Notes under the pieces: generated by a model
What the model saw: only the letters and a program-made list of their open reading frames with translations
Told to the model about the DNA's origin: nothing
Databases searched by the model: none
Part shown: piece after piece, positions 1-11,260 of the stretch
Layout: the number at the start of each line of letters is the position of its first letter
How positions within the stretch are numbered: position 1 is the stretch's first letter
Source: Plicaturopsis crispa FD-325 SS-3
Lineage: Eukaryota; Basidiomycota; Agaricomycetes; Amylocorticiales; Amylocorticiaceae
Length of the DNA stretch: 27,865 bases
Reading direction: 5' to 3'
Assembly: GCA_000827205.1 (NCBI GenBank)
Contig: KN832599.1
Span: 1 to 27,865 of the forward strand
Program-made: the position numbers and the translations under genes

Positions 1-58
1 AGCGTCGACGGTGAATAATCGTCGTGGCACCCCCCCAGTGTTTTCCGCACCTACTGCT

Positions 59-83
59 CTTTCCTCTCTCTCTCTCCGTCCCG
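59..83 (+). promoter_or_regulatory. CT-rich tract just upstream of the first gene
   Basis: A pyrimidine run (TCTTTCCTCTCTCTC and onward) ends a few bases before the ATG at 90. CT tracts close to the start are common in fungal core promoters. No TATA box is evident in the 89 bases visible upstream. The role is inferred from position only. Confidence 0.35.
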
Positions 84-89
84 CAAGAG

Positions 90-2874
90 ATGCCTCCGAA
101 AGGTCGCGGAGCCGCTGCCAAGTAACCCGTTTTATTCTATGTTCTCTCCGCTACTCGCTCATACTTGGTTTGACGCAGACGTGGTAGACCCGCCACGCCG
201 CGCAAGGCCAAGAAGGAAATCAAGTCGTATGTCGCATCTAAATGTTTGCATTCCCCGAACTCATGTGTTTCGTGCTATCCAGTGCGGCGTACGCCAGTGC
301 TCTCCTCCCCGCCATCGTACTCACTAACTCTTCTCGGTCCGGCTCCAGTGTGATCGATGTATCCTCCGAGGAGGAGGAGGCGGAAATGTATGGTGCCGTC
401 CTCAACTTCGAATTTTGAGACCAATCTGACCGTGCCGCCTGCCATCAAGCAATCCCGTCACTCCACCCCGGGCAAAGAAAGACCCGTGGGTGTATTATTC
501 CCCGTCTTAGAGTTGCAATCTGACATTGGACTCATTGTGTTTAGCCCCGGGCCTCCTCCTACGCCGCACACTAGTCCCAGGTGATTTACCTCTTCCAATT
601 CCGGGTATCTTTGTCTGACCCACGTTATTCTTTACAGGAAACGCCGTTTTCCGGTCGACTCCGAGGAGGACGCGGCTGCTGCCCCTTCCCAGGAAGACGT
701 GTGAGTGTAAAGGTGTACTCCAGCACAGCATATTTCTGACTGGGAACCGAACCGTAGCCGAACGAGTCCCAAGAAGCCCCGTGTTGTCAGGGCACCGCTC
801 CCGTCTAAGCTCCTCGACAAGCTCCCACAGCCCGAGGTGTTTATTAACTCGTGAGTCCTACATTTTGCCGTCCTTTGGTATCTTGTTGATAATATTTATC
901 AGCTCTCCAAAGCGAGGCGGTACGAAGAAGGCAGCAGTGGTCTCTGATGACGAAGATGTATTCCTTGAAAAAGCCAAACCCAAGCCCCGCCCAAAGGGAA
1001 AGGCATCATCTCGTTCCGCGGTAAAGGCTTTTATTGACGACGAAGCCGAGCAAATCTCGTCCGACGAAGAGGAGGACGGCGAGGAAGATGTCGAGGAGCA
1101 GCTTGACAGCGACGATGGGTCTGTCGTGGTGGTCGCCAAGGCTAAGTACGCCAATGCAATTATCGCCTACTCGCTGATACTCATACTCTTGCAGGAACGC
1201 GAAGAAGAAGGTTGTTGTGCAGGACACCGACGAGGAAGTCGACACGGACAGCGAGTCGCTCCCTGACGCCGTTCTTCCTACCAAAAAGTTTGACTATCAG
1301 CTTATTATCGCTATCACTGTCCTGATCTTATGTTTGCAGGAGTGTTGGAAAACAGCGTAAGGTCGTTGAAACTGACAGCGAGGACGACAAGCCTCTGGTA
1401 TCCCCCGGGTACGATTTGTCTGCCCTTTCGTTGATCAGGTCTTCGATCTAATGCTGTTTAACATGTGTAGTAAGAAGGGCAGGGCTGCCAAAGTCTCTGA
1501 AGAAGAACCGGACGACGAACCGGACGATCACTCGGACGAAGAAGGGCCGGTGTCAAAAAATGCCCTCCAGCAATCGTATGTTTTCAGCCCAAATCACTAT
1601 ATGTTTCCTCGTTGCTGATTTGGTTCGCGTAGTGCTCGCAAGTCAGTAAGTACCACGCCAGTTGATAGTCCTGATGAGACTCTCATTTACATGGCCGACC
1701 TACAGGCCCCCACATCGTGAGTACGCGGCGCTTTTCGGTTGTTTCGTTTTATCAAAGACTTCGTCATAGCACCCCGTCCCCCGATACATGTGCCATTCCC
1801 GCTAGCGCCAAGGACCCAGATATGAGAATGACTTACAAGGCGTTGCCCAAGCTGATGTACGTTGTGCTTTTCTGTCCGTAGAGCATCGTGTTGAACGATT
1901 ATCATATAGCAAGGTCTCCATGAACGACATCGCCTCAGAGGGGCCCCTCGAACTTCCCCCGTTTGGGTTCTGGAAGGGCAAAGTGGAGGACATGTCAGCA
2001 TTCTTTCGTCTCAACGGCGGTCGTGACCCCTCTGACCAGTGTTTTAGGGAAGCCCTGAAGCTGTTGTTCACCTTTGTCCAGGCTGGCAGGTTTGTCAATC
2101 CTTCGCGCATTGACCCGGCCATCTTGACTACGGATCCAACTGGCGCTGTTAAATTCCTCGGTTCAGGCGAAATTGCCTGCATGCTATCCCCGATTTGGAT
2201 CGGCAGGCAGTCCCAGCTAATCACACCTGGACCGCCTAACTCCTTGGGGAGGGAATCCAAATCCATCTTCGGACTCTTGCATTGTCATGAATTCGAACGA
2301 TACTGTGCTGTGATCGGCATGGTTTATGGATTTTCTCTTCTTGAGGGCCCCATGTACCGCGGTATAATGCGGTACGGAACGATGGGAACGATAGCTGGTA
2401 TGTTATCATATTTATCATAAGCTATTCGTCCGCTGACTTGTGCAGTATCAGCCAACTCTAGCCCGACCAAGGTCGGCTTCCGCAAAGCGAGCTATCAGGC
2501 TGTAGTGCCATCCGAAGCGCTCAAGATTAAACCCGTCCTATATTCTAATGAGACCGGTGAGCCGACTTTCTTGATGCTTCCTGTGCTCGAGTTTGAGCAT
2601 TTCTTTTCCAGTCCCCATCTACGATGGTCGCGGTTGGGGCCTTAAGATTGGCGCTGACTTTGCGCAGGTCCTGCACAAGCTCCCCAGGATCAACCAAGAG
2701 CTTCCCGAGGATTCTTTGGCCCTTGTTGGATATACGGTGACGCCGTATACGCCGCCTCAAAATCCAGTTGCGGGTGTCCGCTACGTGAACCAGAATGTCA
2801 TGTTCGTCGTTCTCATACACAGCTCCTCTCCGCAGGTGCCTTTGCCTTCTGGCAGTCGCAGTAGGAAGATTTGA
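90..2874 (+). CDS. AT-hook, acidic multi-exon protein of unknown function
   Basis: A gene with about 14 introns and a product of roughly 600 aa. Exon 1 (90-121) reads MPPKGRGAAA. Exon 2 (179-226) gives KRGRPATPRKAKKE, which contains an AT-hook core (RGRP) for minor-groove DNA binding. Exons up to about 1710 encode alternating Lys/Arg patches and Ser/Asp/Glu runs, typical of disordered nuclear proteins. Examples are SEEEEAE, SDEEEDGEEDVEE and DSEDDKP. From about 1800 to the TGA at 2872 the product becomes globular, with segments such as ELPPFGFWKGKVEDMSAFFR and YDGRGWGLKIGADFAQVL. The last introns are about 2401-2444 and 2558-2611. I do not recognise the C-terminal domain. Nuclear, DNA-binding function is inferred from the AT-hook and charge pattern. 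The small exons between 349 and 710 are the least certain. A 60-nt segment (1646-1705) can be read as intron or exon. Confidence 0.72.
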
Positions 2875-3160
2875 CGGAGCGTCTGCGTTACCTTGGAAGG
2901 GCAGCTTTGATTGTGGTTTTTAGTTACTTATGTGTTTGCAGTGTCAAATGTCGAAAATCGACAACATTATGATTTAATCTGGCTCAGGGTGTGGACTAAG
3001 TGTGCTCACGATAGCAAATTTCAAATTCAAACCATTGTCGGTCAAACTAATCTTGTCTGCCTCTTTTCAACTGGTGCGGTATCAACCAGGCCTCTCTTGT
3101 CACCGTATCTCTGTTGACATTTTCCCTCTCACACACGCGCCTGGTATACTGGTCAGCATT

Positions 3161-3943
3161 ATGCGCTCATGTGAGGCCTGCGGGTCAGTAGATCGCAAAC
3201 TTTACCGTTGCTTAGGTTGTTGGTTCGTGGTGTATTGCGTCAGCATTTCAATGCGTCACAGTGCCTCTCTGCTTATGCTGACTCCTAAGCAGAGCAAAAC
3301 CTGTCAGACTGCCCACAGAGGTTCTCACGAGGAGATCTGTCATCACGAGGCACTCATGTATCGCCGAGCATCCGAGGCTAAAAGGGACTTGCGCTGGGCG
3401 TTCGATGGTTTCTGGTATTACTACGATGACCTGGTCAGTGTGCATTGCATTGTGTGTATCTTGCCTGACTTTTCACAGTTCGCGAGAATGGCCGTCTATG
3501 TTATCGGAGCATTGGAAAATCCCAACGCACCGATAGATAGGACTGTGCGGGTGGATATTGTGTATGACCCCATTTCGAGGGCAAGACGGCATCGCTTTCA
3601 GGTGGGTTACTGTGATATTATTTTCTTGTCAACGAGTTACGACTACACATCTCTACATTACCAGGTCACCGCAATCTCCCTTCAGCCCTCGTTCGGGCCT
3701 GTTGCGGATGAAGATTCCGACGAAGACCCCGAAGATCTCTATGCAGTGCAAGTCACGGTGGGAGTAGTCAATCGTCAAGGCTCAGAGCGCTTTAGGGAGT
3801 CGTACGTGTATCGTGAGGTCCTCCAGACGGAGGTGGCGCTCATGCACCGTCTGGCCGGCGAACATCCTGACAGCCAACGAGCGTGGAAGGAGAGTAGACG
3901 GGCCATGTTGGCTCGTACTTTGTACGGCCTGAATCATCGTTAG
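3161..3943 (+). CDS. MYND-type zinc-finger protein
   Basis: Spliced product of 206 aa. Introns are 3239-3292, 3434-3478 and 3602-3664. The N-terminus has the MYND order of zinc ligands. It begins CEACG, then CLGC, then YC. Splicing the first intron joins YC to SKTCQTAHRGSHEEIC, giving the usual YCxxxCQxxHxxxHxxxC end. MYND fingers usually bind proline-rich peptides of transcriptional regulators. The rest has an acidic stretch (EDSDEDPEDLY) and a helical C-terminus. I see no SET or other catalytic domain, so this is probably a small adaptor-like protein. The start at 3161 is the first ATG directly before the finger. An in-frame ATG at 3002 would add 53 residues that look unlike protein. All three introns are multiples of three and lack in-frame stops. 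The gene converges with the large minus-strand gene, with palindrome FB1 between them. Confidence 0.78.
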   Translation: MRSCEACGSVDRKLYRCLGCWFVVYCVSISMRHSASLLMLTPKQSKTCQTAHRGSHEEICHHEALMYRRASEAKRDLRWAFDGFWYYYDDLVSVHCIVCILPDFSQFARMAVYVIGALENPNAPIDRTVRVDIVYDPISRARRHRFQVGYCDIIFLSTSYDYTSLHYQVTAISLQPSFGPVADEDSDEDPEDLYAVQVTVGVVNRQGSERFRESYVYREVLQTEVALMHRLAGEHPDSQRAWKESRRAMLARTLYGLNHR

Positions 3944-4137
3944 CCTTATCCACGACAACATGTTCCTTTCCATTACTGTCTGCTTAGGAGAATTTCATTG
4001 CGCAATGTCGAGCGGGCAAGGATCCGGAGACCAAATAGCTAGGGGCGTTCGAAGGAAAGTCATAGTGTATCGGCACGTAGTATAACGCACTTGATACATA
4101 TAATACAACCAGTGTTGCCTCCCCGCCCTTCACATTA

Positions 4138-4372
4138 TGACCCGCACGTCGACCCGCACATCGGCCCGCACATCGGCCCGCACCCGCACATCGACCCGCA
4201 CCCGCACATCGACCCGCACATCGACCCGCACATCGACCCACCTAATCGGTGACATCACCATGGCACGTTTTCCCAGAAAGGCATTTTGGTGATGTCACCG
4301 ATTAGGTGGGTCGATGTGCGGGTCGATGTGCGGGTCGATGTGCGGGCCAACATGCGGGTCGATGTGCGGGTC
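4138..4372. repeat. Foldback-like palindromic element FB1
   Basis: A large inverted repeat. The left arm (about 4138-4259) and right arm (4288-4372) are built mostly from 12-base units, GGGTCGATGTGC on the right arm and its complement on the left. They flank a 28-base core, 4260-4287, that reads ATGGCACGTTTTCCC at its left end. The inner 59 bases of the arms (4201-4259 against 4288-4346) are perfect complements, including the boundary block GGTGATGTCACC. The outer parts of the arms differ in unit order. Tandem short repeats inside long inverted arms are the hallmark of foldback transposons. No transposase is present and no clear target-site duplication was seen. It lies 3' of two convergent genes. 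Confidence 0.8.
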
Positions 4373-4502
4373 AAAAGTGCGGCTGGACCTATGCGGGCTA
4401 TGCAGTGCAAGATACTGTTATCTATATTAGAGGATTGGAAAACTTGGCAAGCCTTGACAACGTATCCTTATCTTACATGCGACCGCTGTGTACATGAGGA
4501 AA

Positions 4503-7500
4503 CTACCCCTTCTTGGGCCATGCAATGTACCTAACGTACTTGCACAAAGCATGCTCCAGCATGATGATGTCGAAAATCATCTTCTTCGCCTCCTCTACTT
4601 CCAGATGTTCCTCCATAAAGCGATACAATGCGTCGAGGGCATCCCGGACCTCCTGTTTATCGTGCTTGGCTTTCTTTTTCTTGGGTGGCAACAGTCCGAG
4701 GGCCACCAGACCCGCCACCCCACCGGCGTTGATCTGCCATATGATATCTGCCATATCATCGACGCTTGGCATGCTCACAGCGTCCGCATACACGTAGTCC
4801 GCGACAAATAGATGACCGATGAGGGGCCCGAGTTGTGGGTATGGGTTACCATCGGCGATGCTCTTGACCGCTGTCCAGAGCGACACGTAAGATGGTTTTT
4901 CTCCCTTCAAAAGCCACGCGTTGTGAGCGCTGTCGACTGCGGTTGCGGCATAACGAGTTGCAAAGCCGGTGGAACGTTTTGTGGCCGTACCATACGCGTT
5001 CTTGATGCAGAAGTATTTCTCTATCTCGCGCTCGGATATATAGGCCCTTGACGCTGATTTCACAGTTTCCCGTGCGGCTGAGATGGTATCCTGCCAGTGG
5101 TGGATGTCCGTGAAGAGCGTGGGGTGGTCGCCGTCGTAAAGAAAGTCGGTGTGGAATGTGATGCCCCGCATTATGATATTACTGAACAGTCCGGCACTCG
5201 TACGAACGTTGGCCGGCGGTGAAAAGGGCCCACCGTCCTTCTTCATGCGCAGGCGGGACCTGCCAAATTCGCGGAACGGCAGAAACCTGTCTGTGTCGGA
5301 TGTGAGTGCTGTCAGCCAAGCGTTTTCCGTCGACGTCTCGCCGTCCGCGAGGTTGAGGTCCAAGGCGCTGGCACTGGCTCGGATGAATGCCAGCATGAGC
5401 TCCGGTTTACCGACGCGGGGAATAGAGGGTTGTTGAACGATGGCCGGTTGCTTCTTTTTGGCGCGGAGCTTTGTACGCGGCAAGGGCGTTCTGAGCTCTT
5501 CCACCGGAGGCAGTGAAAGCGTCAGCAAAAAGTCGTTCACGATCCGCTGCATGTCGATTAGAAGAGCATGCTCTGTAGACAGCCTCGATGCTATCGGGTG
5601 GTCACCCAAGGCGTCGTCGAAGGTTTCGAAGTCGCTTCGCTTCATTAATTTCTTCCTCCATCCAAAGCTCGTTAAGGTGGTCCTCACGTAGGAGTAGGTT
5701 CTCCACACTTGGTCGAGTAGAAGCCCAGCGGGAGAAAGTTGCCGTATAATGATGTCGAGGAAGTAGTATTGGGGGAGCGATGATGCGTTCGTGGGGAAGG
5801 ATAGCCAAGCCTGAAGTATCGACATGACGATGCCTGATACACGATCATACCTCTCGTCTGGGTCCAGTGTGGGTATCCTGCTACAGCGGTAGTTGTATGG
5901 CTGCGCTTCAGGTATGGGGAGGTACGTAGTCGGGTCGATGGAGGCCGCGTTCTGCGTCGACGTGACCAGTTTGTCGACATGACGAACTAAGCGAGCAAGC
6001 CAGTTTTTGCTGGTCTGCAGCTTGTAGAAGTGCGCGTCGCACTCCTTTGCGATGTTAGCATGCAGCCATTCCCATGCGCGGAAGTGTAGGATCATGATGC
6101 GCTGTCGCTGAGCCCGAATCGATAGTTCGGTTTGTGCGTGGTACCCGACGAGTAAATCCTGTGTCTTCCACGCAGACGGCATGGAGGTCCCAGTGCTTTC
6201 GCTGAGAGGCGCTTTGGCCATGGCTGACAACAGATCGTCAAAGTTTCCGGCTGCGTCCAGGTTCGTTCGGAGAGCTTCGCCCGATGGTGCGCTTGATATT
6301 GCCTTCTGTGATTCCACCATTTGTCGTAGTTGCTCGGCCACGGACTCCTGTGTAATCGTTCGGAATATGGGCGGTACTATATCATGTTAATTTTTTTTGA
6401 GCTCCTGTGAAAAGCTCGAGACTCACGCTCGGCAAATTCCACGCTGTTTATCGTCTTCCCTCCCTCCTCGGGGCCAACCTCGTCGACGTCCATTGCTTCT
6501 TCTGATTCGTGTCGTGGGGGTGAACCTGCGTCTTCGGGTGACCGAGTCATTGCCCGCGTCTCGCGGCCATTGCCTTGTGTCGACGTTTCAGGTGGCACTG
6601 TATCTGCGTTCGATCGAGCATTGGCCCGAGTGACTCGGCGGGATCCCTGCGTCGACTTTTGAGGAGCGTTGTTGTCAGAACGGTCTGTATTACTGGCTGA
6701 GATTCCGGTGGTACTGGCGCCCAAGGTGTTTTCTGTTCCCCCCCTCGCTCGCTCGCTTCTTCGCAAGCCTCCTGGCTGCGCGTCCGATGTATTTTCCCCG
6801 ATGCCAATGGCGTCCATGTAGCCTGGGCCGACAAGGCATGCGTCGAGCCCATCATCGAGACGCCGCCTTTTCTGCGAGGATGCCTCCTGGTCGGGCGATG
6901 CGGGTCGCTTATCCGATGCCTTCCCTTTGCCCTTTCCGTTTGGTTTAGGAGGCCGCGCTTTACACGTCCGTCCCGCATCAGTTTGAAGTTCGGTTGCAGA
7001 CGGTTTATACACTCACGACCCTTGTCTTGGCTTCCACGCGTTTTCTTCGCGGCAACGGGCGCTAGTTCGGGAGCGATAGATAGTTGGGCAAGCAAGCTGG
7101 GGAGGTCCGGAACTATATATATGATCGTCAAAATCTCCCAGTCTTGCTGGCATAAAAGAAAATGTCTTACGCGTTTTTGTATACTTTGGCGCCCTGCAAG
7201 ACTCAACGGTACCCGGGACAATGAACCCGCTAACCACCCGAGACCTAGGTTCCAGGGCGACGACGGGGATCGTGGAGCCAATATCATGATGCCATGACCT
7301 TACGCGCCTCATCAGCTCTGCGCGTTCTTCGGTGCCATATGTGTCCCTTTCCAATTGTCGCTGCTGCGAAAGTGACAGTATGCGAATAGTCGGCGGTGAC
7401 GCCGCAGCATTCGCGGTTAGGGTGGATGGTCCCGCTTCAGCCGGCGATGCGCTTGAGGTCCTCTGTCCTTCCTCGTGCATGTCCGAAGATTGCTGAGCAG

Positions 7501-9360
7501 GGGAAGCCGCAGGAGAAGGCGGCGGGCGTTTCAGAAGTGTAGGTCGGATGACGTTGCCGTCCACAGTGAAAGAAAAACAGTCGACGAATTTGGGAATGTT
7601 GATTTTTGCATTGAAGTCCGCCGGAACCTGCAAGAAAAAAAACAAAAACATATACAGGCAGGCGCGGACCAGGAAGTTCAACACGGATTCAGGGTCCATG
7701 ATGTTGTGACCGTCGCGGGCATAATTGGCATGTGTGCAGCTTCCGATCGTGTCTCTGTTCTGGACGCTGTTTATTTAAGGTCAATTTGGGATCGCGATGG
7801 CAGGGGATGCTGGCCGCACGCTATGGAACTGATCTCCTTCCCAACTTTCAGAACCTCTCCGTTCGGTAGTGCCGCCAGGGCTGCCCCGCTACCGCCATCC
7901 GCGATATCGGATCGCGGGTACGATATAAGGCCTAGCCGTATTGCCCAGGCGACGACGCTTTCCCCGATGGGAGCACGGACTGGCGAGCCGCCGTGTAGCC
8001 TTAGGCCCCAGAAGATAAGCGTCGAAAACTGTGTCATCCTCATGCAGACGCCTAGCTCCGACAGGTGCATGCGGCCCGGGTCATATGTAGATGGTATGTC
8101 CGTGAACATGGTCATTGCCGTCGGCTGCATCCAAGAATCGTGTCCGTCGAGATGAGGAACATGCGCCCCGAACGGGCCCAGATCGTCCTCCATCGACTGC
8201 TCTGTATATAGCGTTGGCGGGCAAGGAGTTCTGTAACGATTGGGTCACGTACCATTTCCCTCCTGTTGCGCCCCGGCGATGTTGCATTGCATAGACGGGA
8301 AAGCGTAGTTTCCCCAGTGGCCAATGTGCGGGACGTTTACAGCTTCGCTGTGATCCTCGACAAGCTGTTGTAGGCGGACAGGTCCGTATCGAAAAGCGTT
8401 CATTGCAAAATGTGACATTGCCTGGATGACATGAGGGTATCAGCGGGTGGAGTCTCAACGATCGGCTCTTCTTACCTTGACCATCTCCCGGCGTGTATCG
8501 TTGTGGGCCTGTATGTCGGGATCCGCGGAATTTTTAGCTGCTGCCGCTGGCGCGTGAAGAGCTCGCTGTGTCTCGACTGAGGTGCACATCGGATACGCGC
8601 GTGGGGCATTTGCAAGACTCTTTGCTCGTTGGGAACGTTCCCACACAACACCGCCCTCGTACATGTCGTTTACCACGACAGGTTTGTGGTTTCCCGGGAC
8701 TCCGGGAATGCCACGCTCATCGCGAGGCCCTAGCATGGCATCTGCTGCTTTGGCCAGCATTGCGATTAGGTGAGCGGGTACGCATTCCCTACACAGATCC
8801 CGATGATGTCTGTTAGCGGTTGTATTTGTAGGATATCATGCTGGACATACTCTCCGACCACCCACGCCTGAATGACATCGTCTACTGGGATCCCGCTTCC
8901 GTGCATGTCGCGGGCAAAAATGGCATCTCCGTTTGTAATATCCATGATGCCTGCGCATATGTTCAGACTAGCGTTTACAGATGAGGGTGTATATTCACCT
9001 AATTTGCGTACAGACTCGGCGTCGCCTTGAGGCACACGCAAGGTAGCGAAGTAAGAGAACGCTGCATGCATTGACTCGATTCTTCGGTCCGCAATGTAGA
9101 CATAAGTTTTGCCGACGCAATGCTCTGGTCCTAAATGCGATCGAAGCGGGTGGTTTTTTACTATGAAGAATACCGGCAGTCTCGGGTCTCGATTAAAGAG
9201 TTCGACCTTTTCGCCGGCTATAGCATGCCATGGAGCTGACTGTATTGCAATTCAGGAAGATCTTGCGTCAGTAAAAGAGGAAGAAAAATAAACTCAAGGT
9301 AAGGGGTACCTGGGGATCTTCTGGTGAGCCGACCGATTTTCCCCCGGGGATTTCGTCCAT
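4503..9360 (-). CDS. Large protein with TET/JBP-like 2OG-Fe(II) dioxygenase domain
   Basis: Nine-exon model: 9360-9310, 9239-8795, 8747-8476, 8421-8253, 8201-7820, 7754-7171, 7112-7017, 6957-6427 and 6376-4503. It sums to 1468 codons with every phase matching. Residues about 290-405 resemble the TET/JBP type. They include HWGNYAFPSMQCN, then LGPFGAHVPHLDGHD with a candidate iron motif HxD (H329, D331), a distal His in LHGGSP (H382) and a candidate 2-oxoglutarate Arg (R401, WAIRL). The family oxidises thymine or 5-methylcytosine in DNA. Substrate here is inference. Residues about 490-840 are Pro/Ser/charged and disordered. They include basic patches such as KRRR, as in nuclear proteins. The C-terminal 620 residues are helical, unrecognised, and end in a Lys-rich region. 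The intron 7819-7755 has a GTGCGG donor. If it is not spliced, the gene splits into 7771-9360 and 4503-7699. Continuous coding upstream of 7699 favours one gene. Confidence 0.68.
7820..8421 (-). other. Candidate TET/JBP-like dioxygenase catalytic region
   Basis: These are exons 4 and 5 of the large minus-strand gene, with the intron 8252-8202 between them. They carry the putative HxDxxD iron-binding motif, the segment FSTLIFWGLRLHGGSP with the second iron His, and an Arg about 19 residues later. The assignment rests on motif order and spacing, and the His-to-Arg gap is longer than the 10-15 residues I know from characterised members. Another double-stranded beta-helix dioxygenase subfamily is possible. 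Confidence 0.6.
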
Positions 9361-9576
9361 CTCAGAGTACTGTCGTCTTGTGGGTAGCAGTGGAGAATGA
9401 ACAAAGCGGTTACTTATTTGACTTTACAACCGCCCGCTCAGACCCGTCAGACTTTGTAGTCAGGTGACGTCAGAATGTAATGCGGGTCGGGTTGAAACCC
9501 ATGAAGATTTTATTATGCCTTTGCAATCGTTTTCGAGTTCAAGTAGGTTGTTCCAAAAACAAAAACAAAAAGCCGC
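9361..9576. other. Intergenic spacer between dioxygenase gene and paralog A
   Basis: This 216-base gap should hold the dioxygenase promoter and the 3' end of the Zn-cluster gene A. Both flanking genes run on the minus strand. I see no TATA box, repeat or RNA gene that I can support. Confidence 0.5.
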
Positions 9577-11024
9577 CTATATATACCCTCCCCGTACTTG
9601 TCCCTCCGACGATAGTAATATCTGGTAGTCTGACGCGCGCTGTGCGAGATCCTTTAGAGAGTCCAGCACCTGTGCCTGCCCTTCAATTTGGCCCATTTGC
9701 GCAACCGTTTCGCGCAACGATTTTGAGAAGGCGGAGAGCATAATGGCAGCACCCATTATGACTTCCCTTGATGCTTGGCGCTCTCTCCGCAACTCGTCTG
9801 AATGTTTAGCTACCCGGGTATTGTTAGCACAACGAAGTGACCCGGCATTATTAAACGAAAACCTTTCAAATCCTCTGTTGTTTGCGTCGTCGCTTCAGAT
9901 TGAGGTTCTCGCGCATCATTGGTGTCCCCCTCTGGACCGCGAGCCAGTGAATGCGCAATCATCTCCCGCATGCGGAGCGATTCATCCTCGAATGCAGCAC
10001 CCTGAAGTGCCAGCCTTTGTAGTTGCGATTCCGTGGCATCCATAGATTTGGCAAATTCATACGCCTGCTGTATGGTGTCCAGTCGCTGTTCCACCAGGTC
10101 GGTTCGGAGTCGCTCTAGCTTTCCGAGCAAATGCGGGACCGACAGATCTTCGAGAATGGCTTCCTGACTCCGCGGATTTCCGTCGGCGTCGTGGCATAGA
10201 CCGGGGTACTGTGTCCTGACGTAGATCACCATTTCTGCGCCGTAATCTTGGGGCAGTGCTCCAAAGCGAGGGTCCGAGTCAGGGAGCTGCGGTGAGCCAG
10301 CAGCATCGGACTCCATCAGGACGTCTTCATCTGTGGCCTTTACGGCGCTGCTAGAGGCCTGAGCGTCGTCTGTCTGAGCGTGCCATTCCGTGAATATTCA
10401 GTCGTCCTATGGTCCTTATAACTTACTGTTTGTGCCCCAGGATCGCGGTTTTCTGTAGGTATGTTCTTGCTTCGCTCCGCATATTGTCCGCGTTCAGTTG
10501 CCTCAGGGCTCTGGGCAGCTTGTAGGTGATCCCGTGCGTGCATGTCCTCGATGAAGTCAGCGATGCGCTGATCGCCCCCGTACGCAGCGAAATTAGTCGA
10601 CTTGATCATTTCGGTGCGTATGTTCCACTCTCGGAGGCTCGTTACGCGCGAGCATTTCCTCTTGATCTCCGTGCATGCTTCGCAAGACGCGGAGGCCCGG
10701 GTGAACTGGCAAGGCGTGTTGTTTGTATGGCATCTTTGGCACCCCTACGAGACGTGTAAGTTTTCTGTATCAAAAGGAATAATAGCTTTGTGCCCTCACC
10801 ACCCGCCACCCGCCGCTACGGTTGAAAGCCTCGCCGTTCGACCATCTTTTCTTCTCGGCCCACGAGCGAAACTGGTCGCGAGCTTCTTCGGATAGATCCC
10901 CGTGTATAACGGGATGCGCGTACTCGCGAGCGATTTGCAAAGTTTGATAAGATTCGAAATCTGTAGCGGTTATTGTAGCGTTCGCTGCCTTCATGAGGGC
11001 TGTGGGAAAGGGCGTTGCAGACAT
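9577..11024 (-). CDS. Zn2Cys6-like coiled-coil protein, paralog A
   Basis: Four exons (11024-10800, 10744-10427, 10373-9863, 9809-9577) give 428 aa in frame. Residues 1-75 form an N-terminal module (TDFESYQTL...LSEEARDQFRSW) shared with paralogs B and C. A phase-0 intron then precedes CQRCHTNNTPC, eight residues, and CEACTEIKRKC. This is C-x2-C-x6-C-x8-C-x2-C-x6-C, the spacing of the fungal Gal4-type binuclear zinc cluster. It is followed by SRVTSLREWN and YGG...FIEDMHAR, also shared. Residues about 180-420 are acidic, then helical with likely coiled coils (KLERLRTDLVEQRLDTIQ). Known Zn2Cys6 proteins are sequence-specific transcription factors, but the conserved REW/EDM block is not part of that family as I know it. 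DNA binding is therefore inference. It lies just downstream of the SET gene on the same strand. Confidence 0.75.
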
Positions 11025-11260
11025 TGTCGGGGTGGAGAATTCGCTGTGGCGTGCGGGTCGTTACGGTGCAAGCGGGCGGTTTTAAGCGGGCGATGCTCAA
11101 GTTGAATTCCCACGGTAGTCGTTTACATAGAGATGATGTCTTGGTGAGAACGAATTTTTCTGGGCAAGTTTTTCGTCAATTTAGAGGAAACAATATATTG
11201 CCAGCGGGTGCGCAGCCGCATTCATTGCTCGATTCAATGAGGTCCCGTCCTAGTGACAGG

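Noticed and set aside
4138-4372. CRISPR-like array from regular 12-bp repeats
   Set aside because: There are no spacers, the units are contiguous and the arms are inverted. The genome is eukaryotic.
3984-4497. Short Arg/Gly/Cys-rich open frames over FB1 (and Asp/Pro/His frames over FB2)
   Set aside because: They are translations of the 12-bp units and appear on both strands. They carry no start context or homologous partner gene.
4503-6376. KDZ-type transposase in the 620-residue C-terminal region
   Set aside because: Considered because TET/JBP genes accompany such transposons. I could not find a convincing acidic catalytic triad or zinc motif.
4503-7699. Separate gene starting at the ATG at 7699
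   Set aside because: Possible, but the coding frame continues upstream of this ATG and splices in phase to the dioxygenase exons. I keep one gene and record the alternative.
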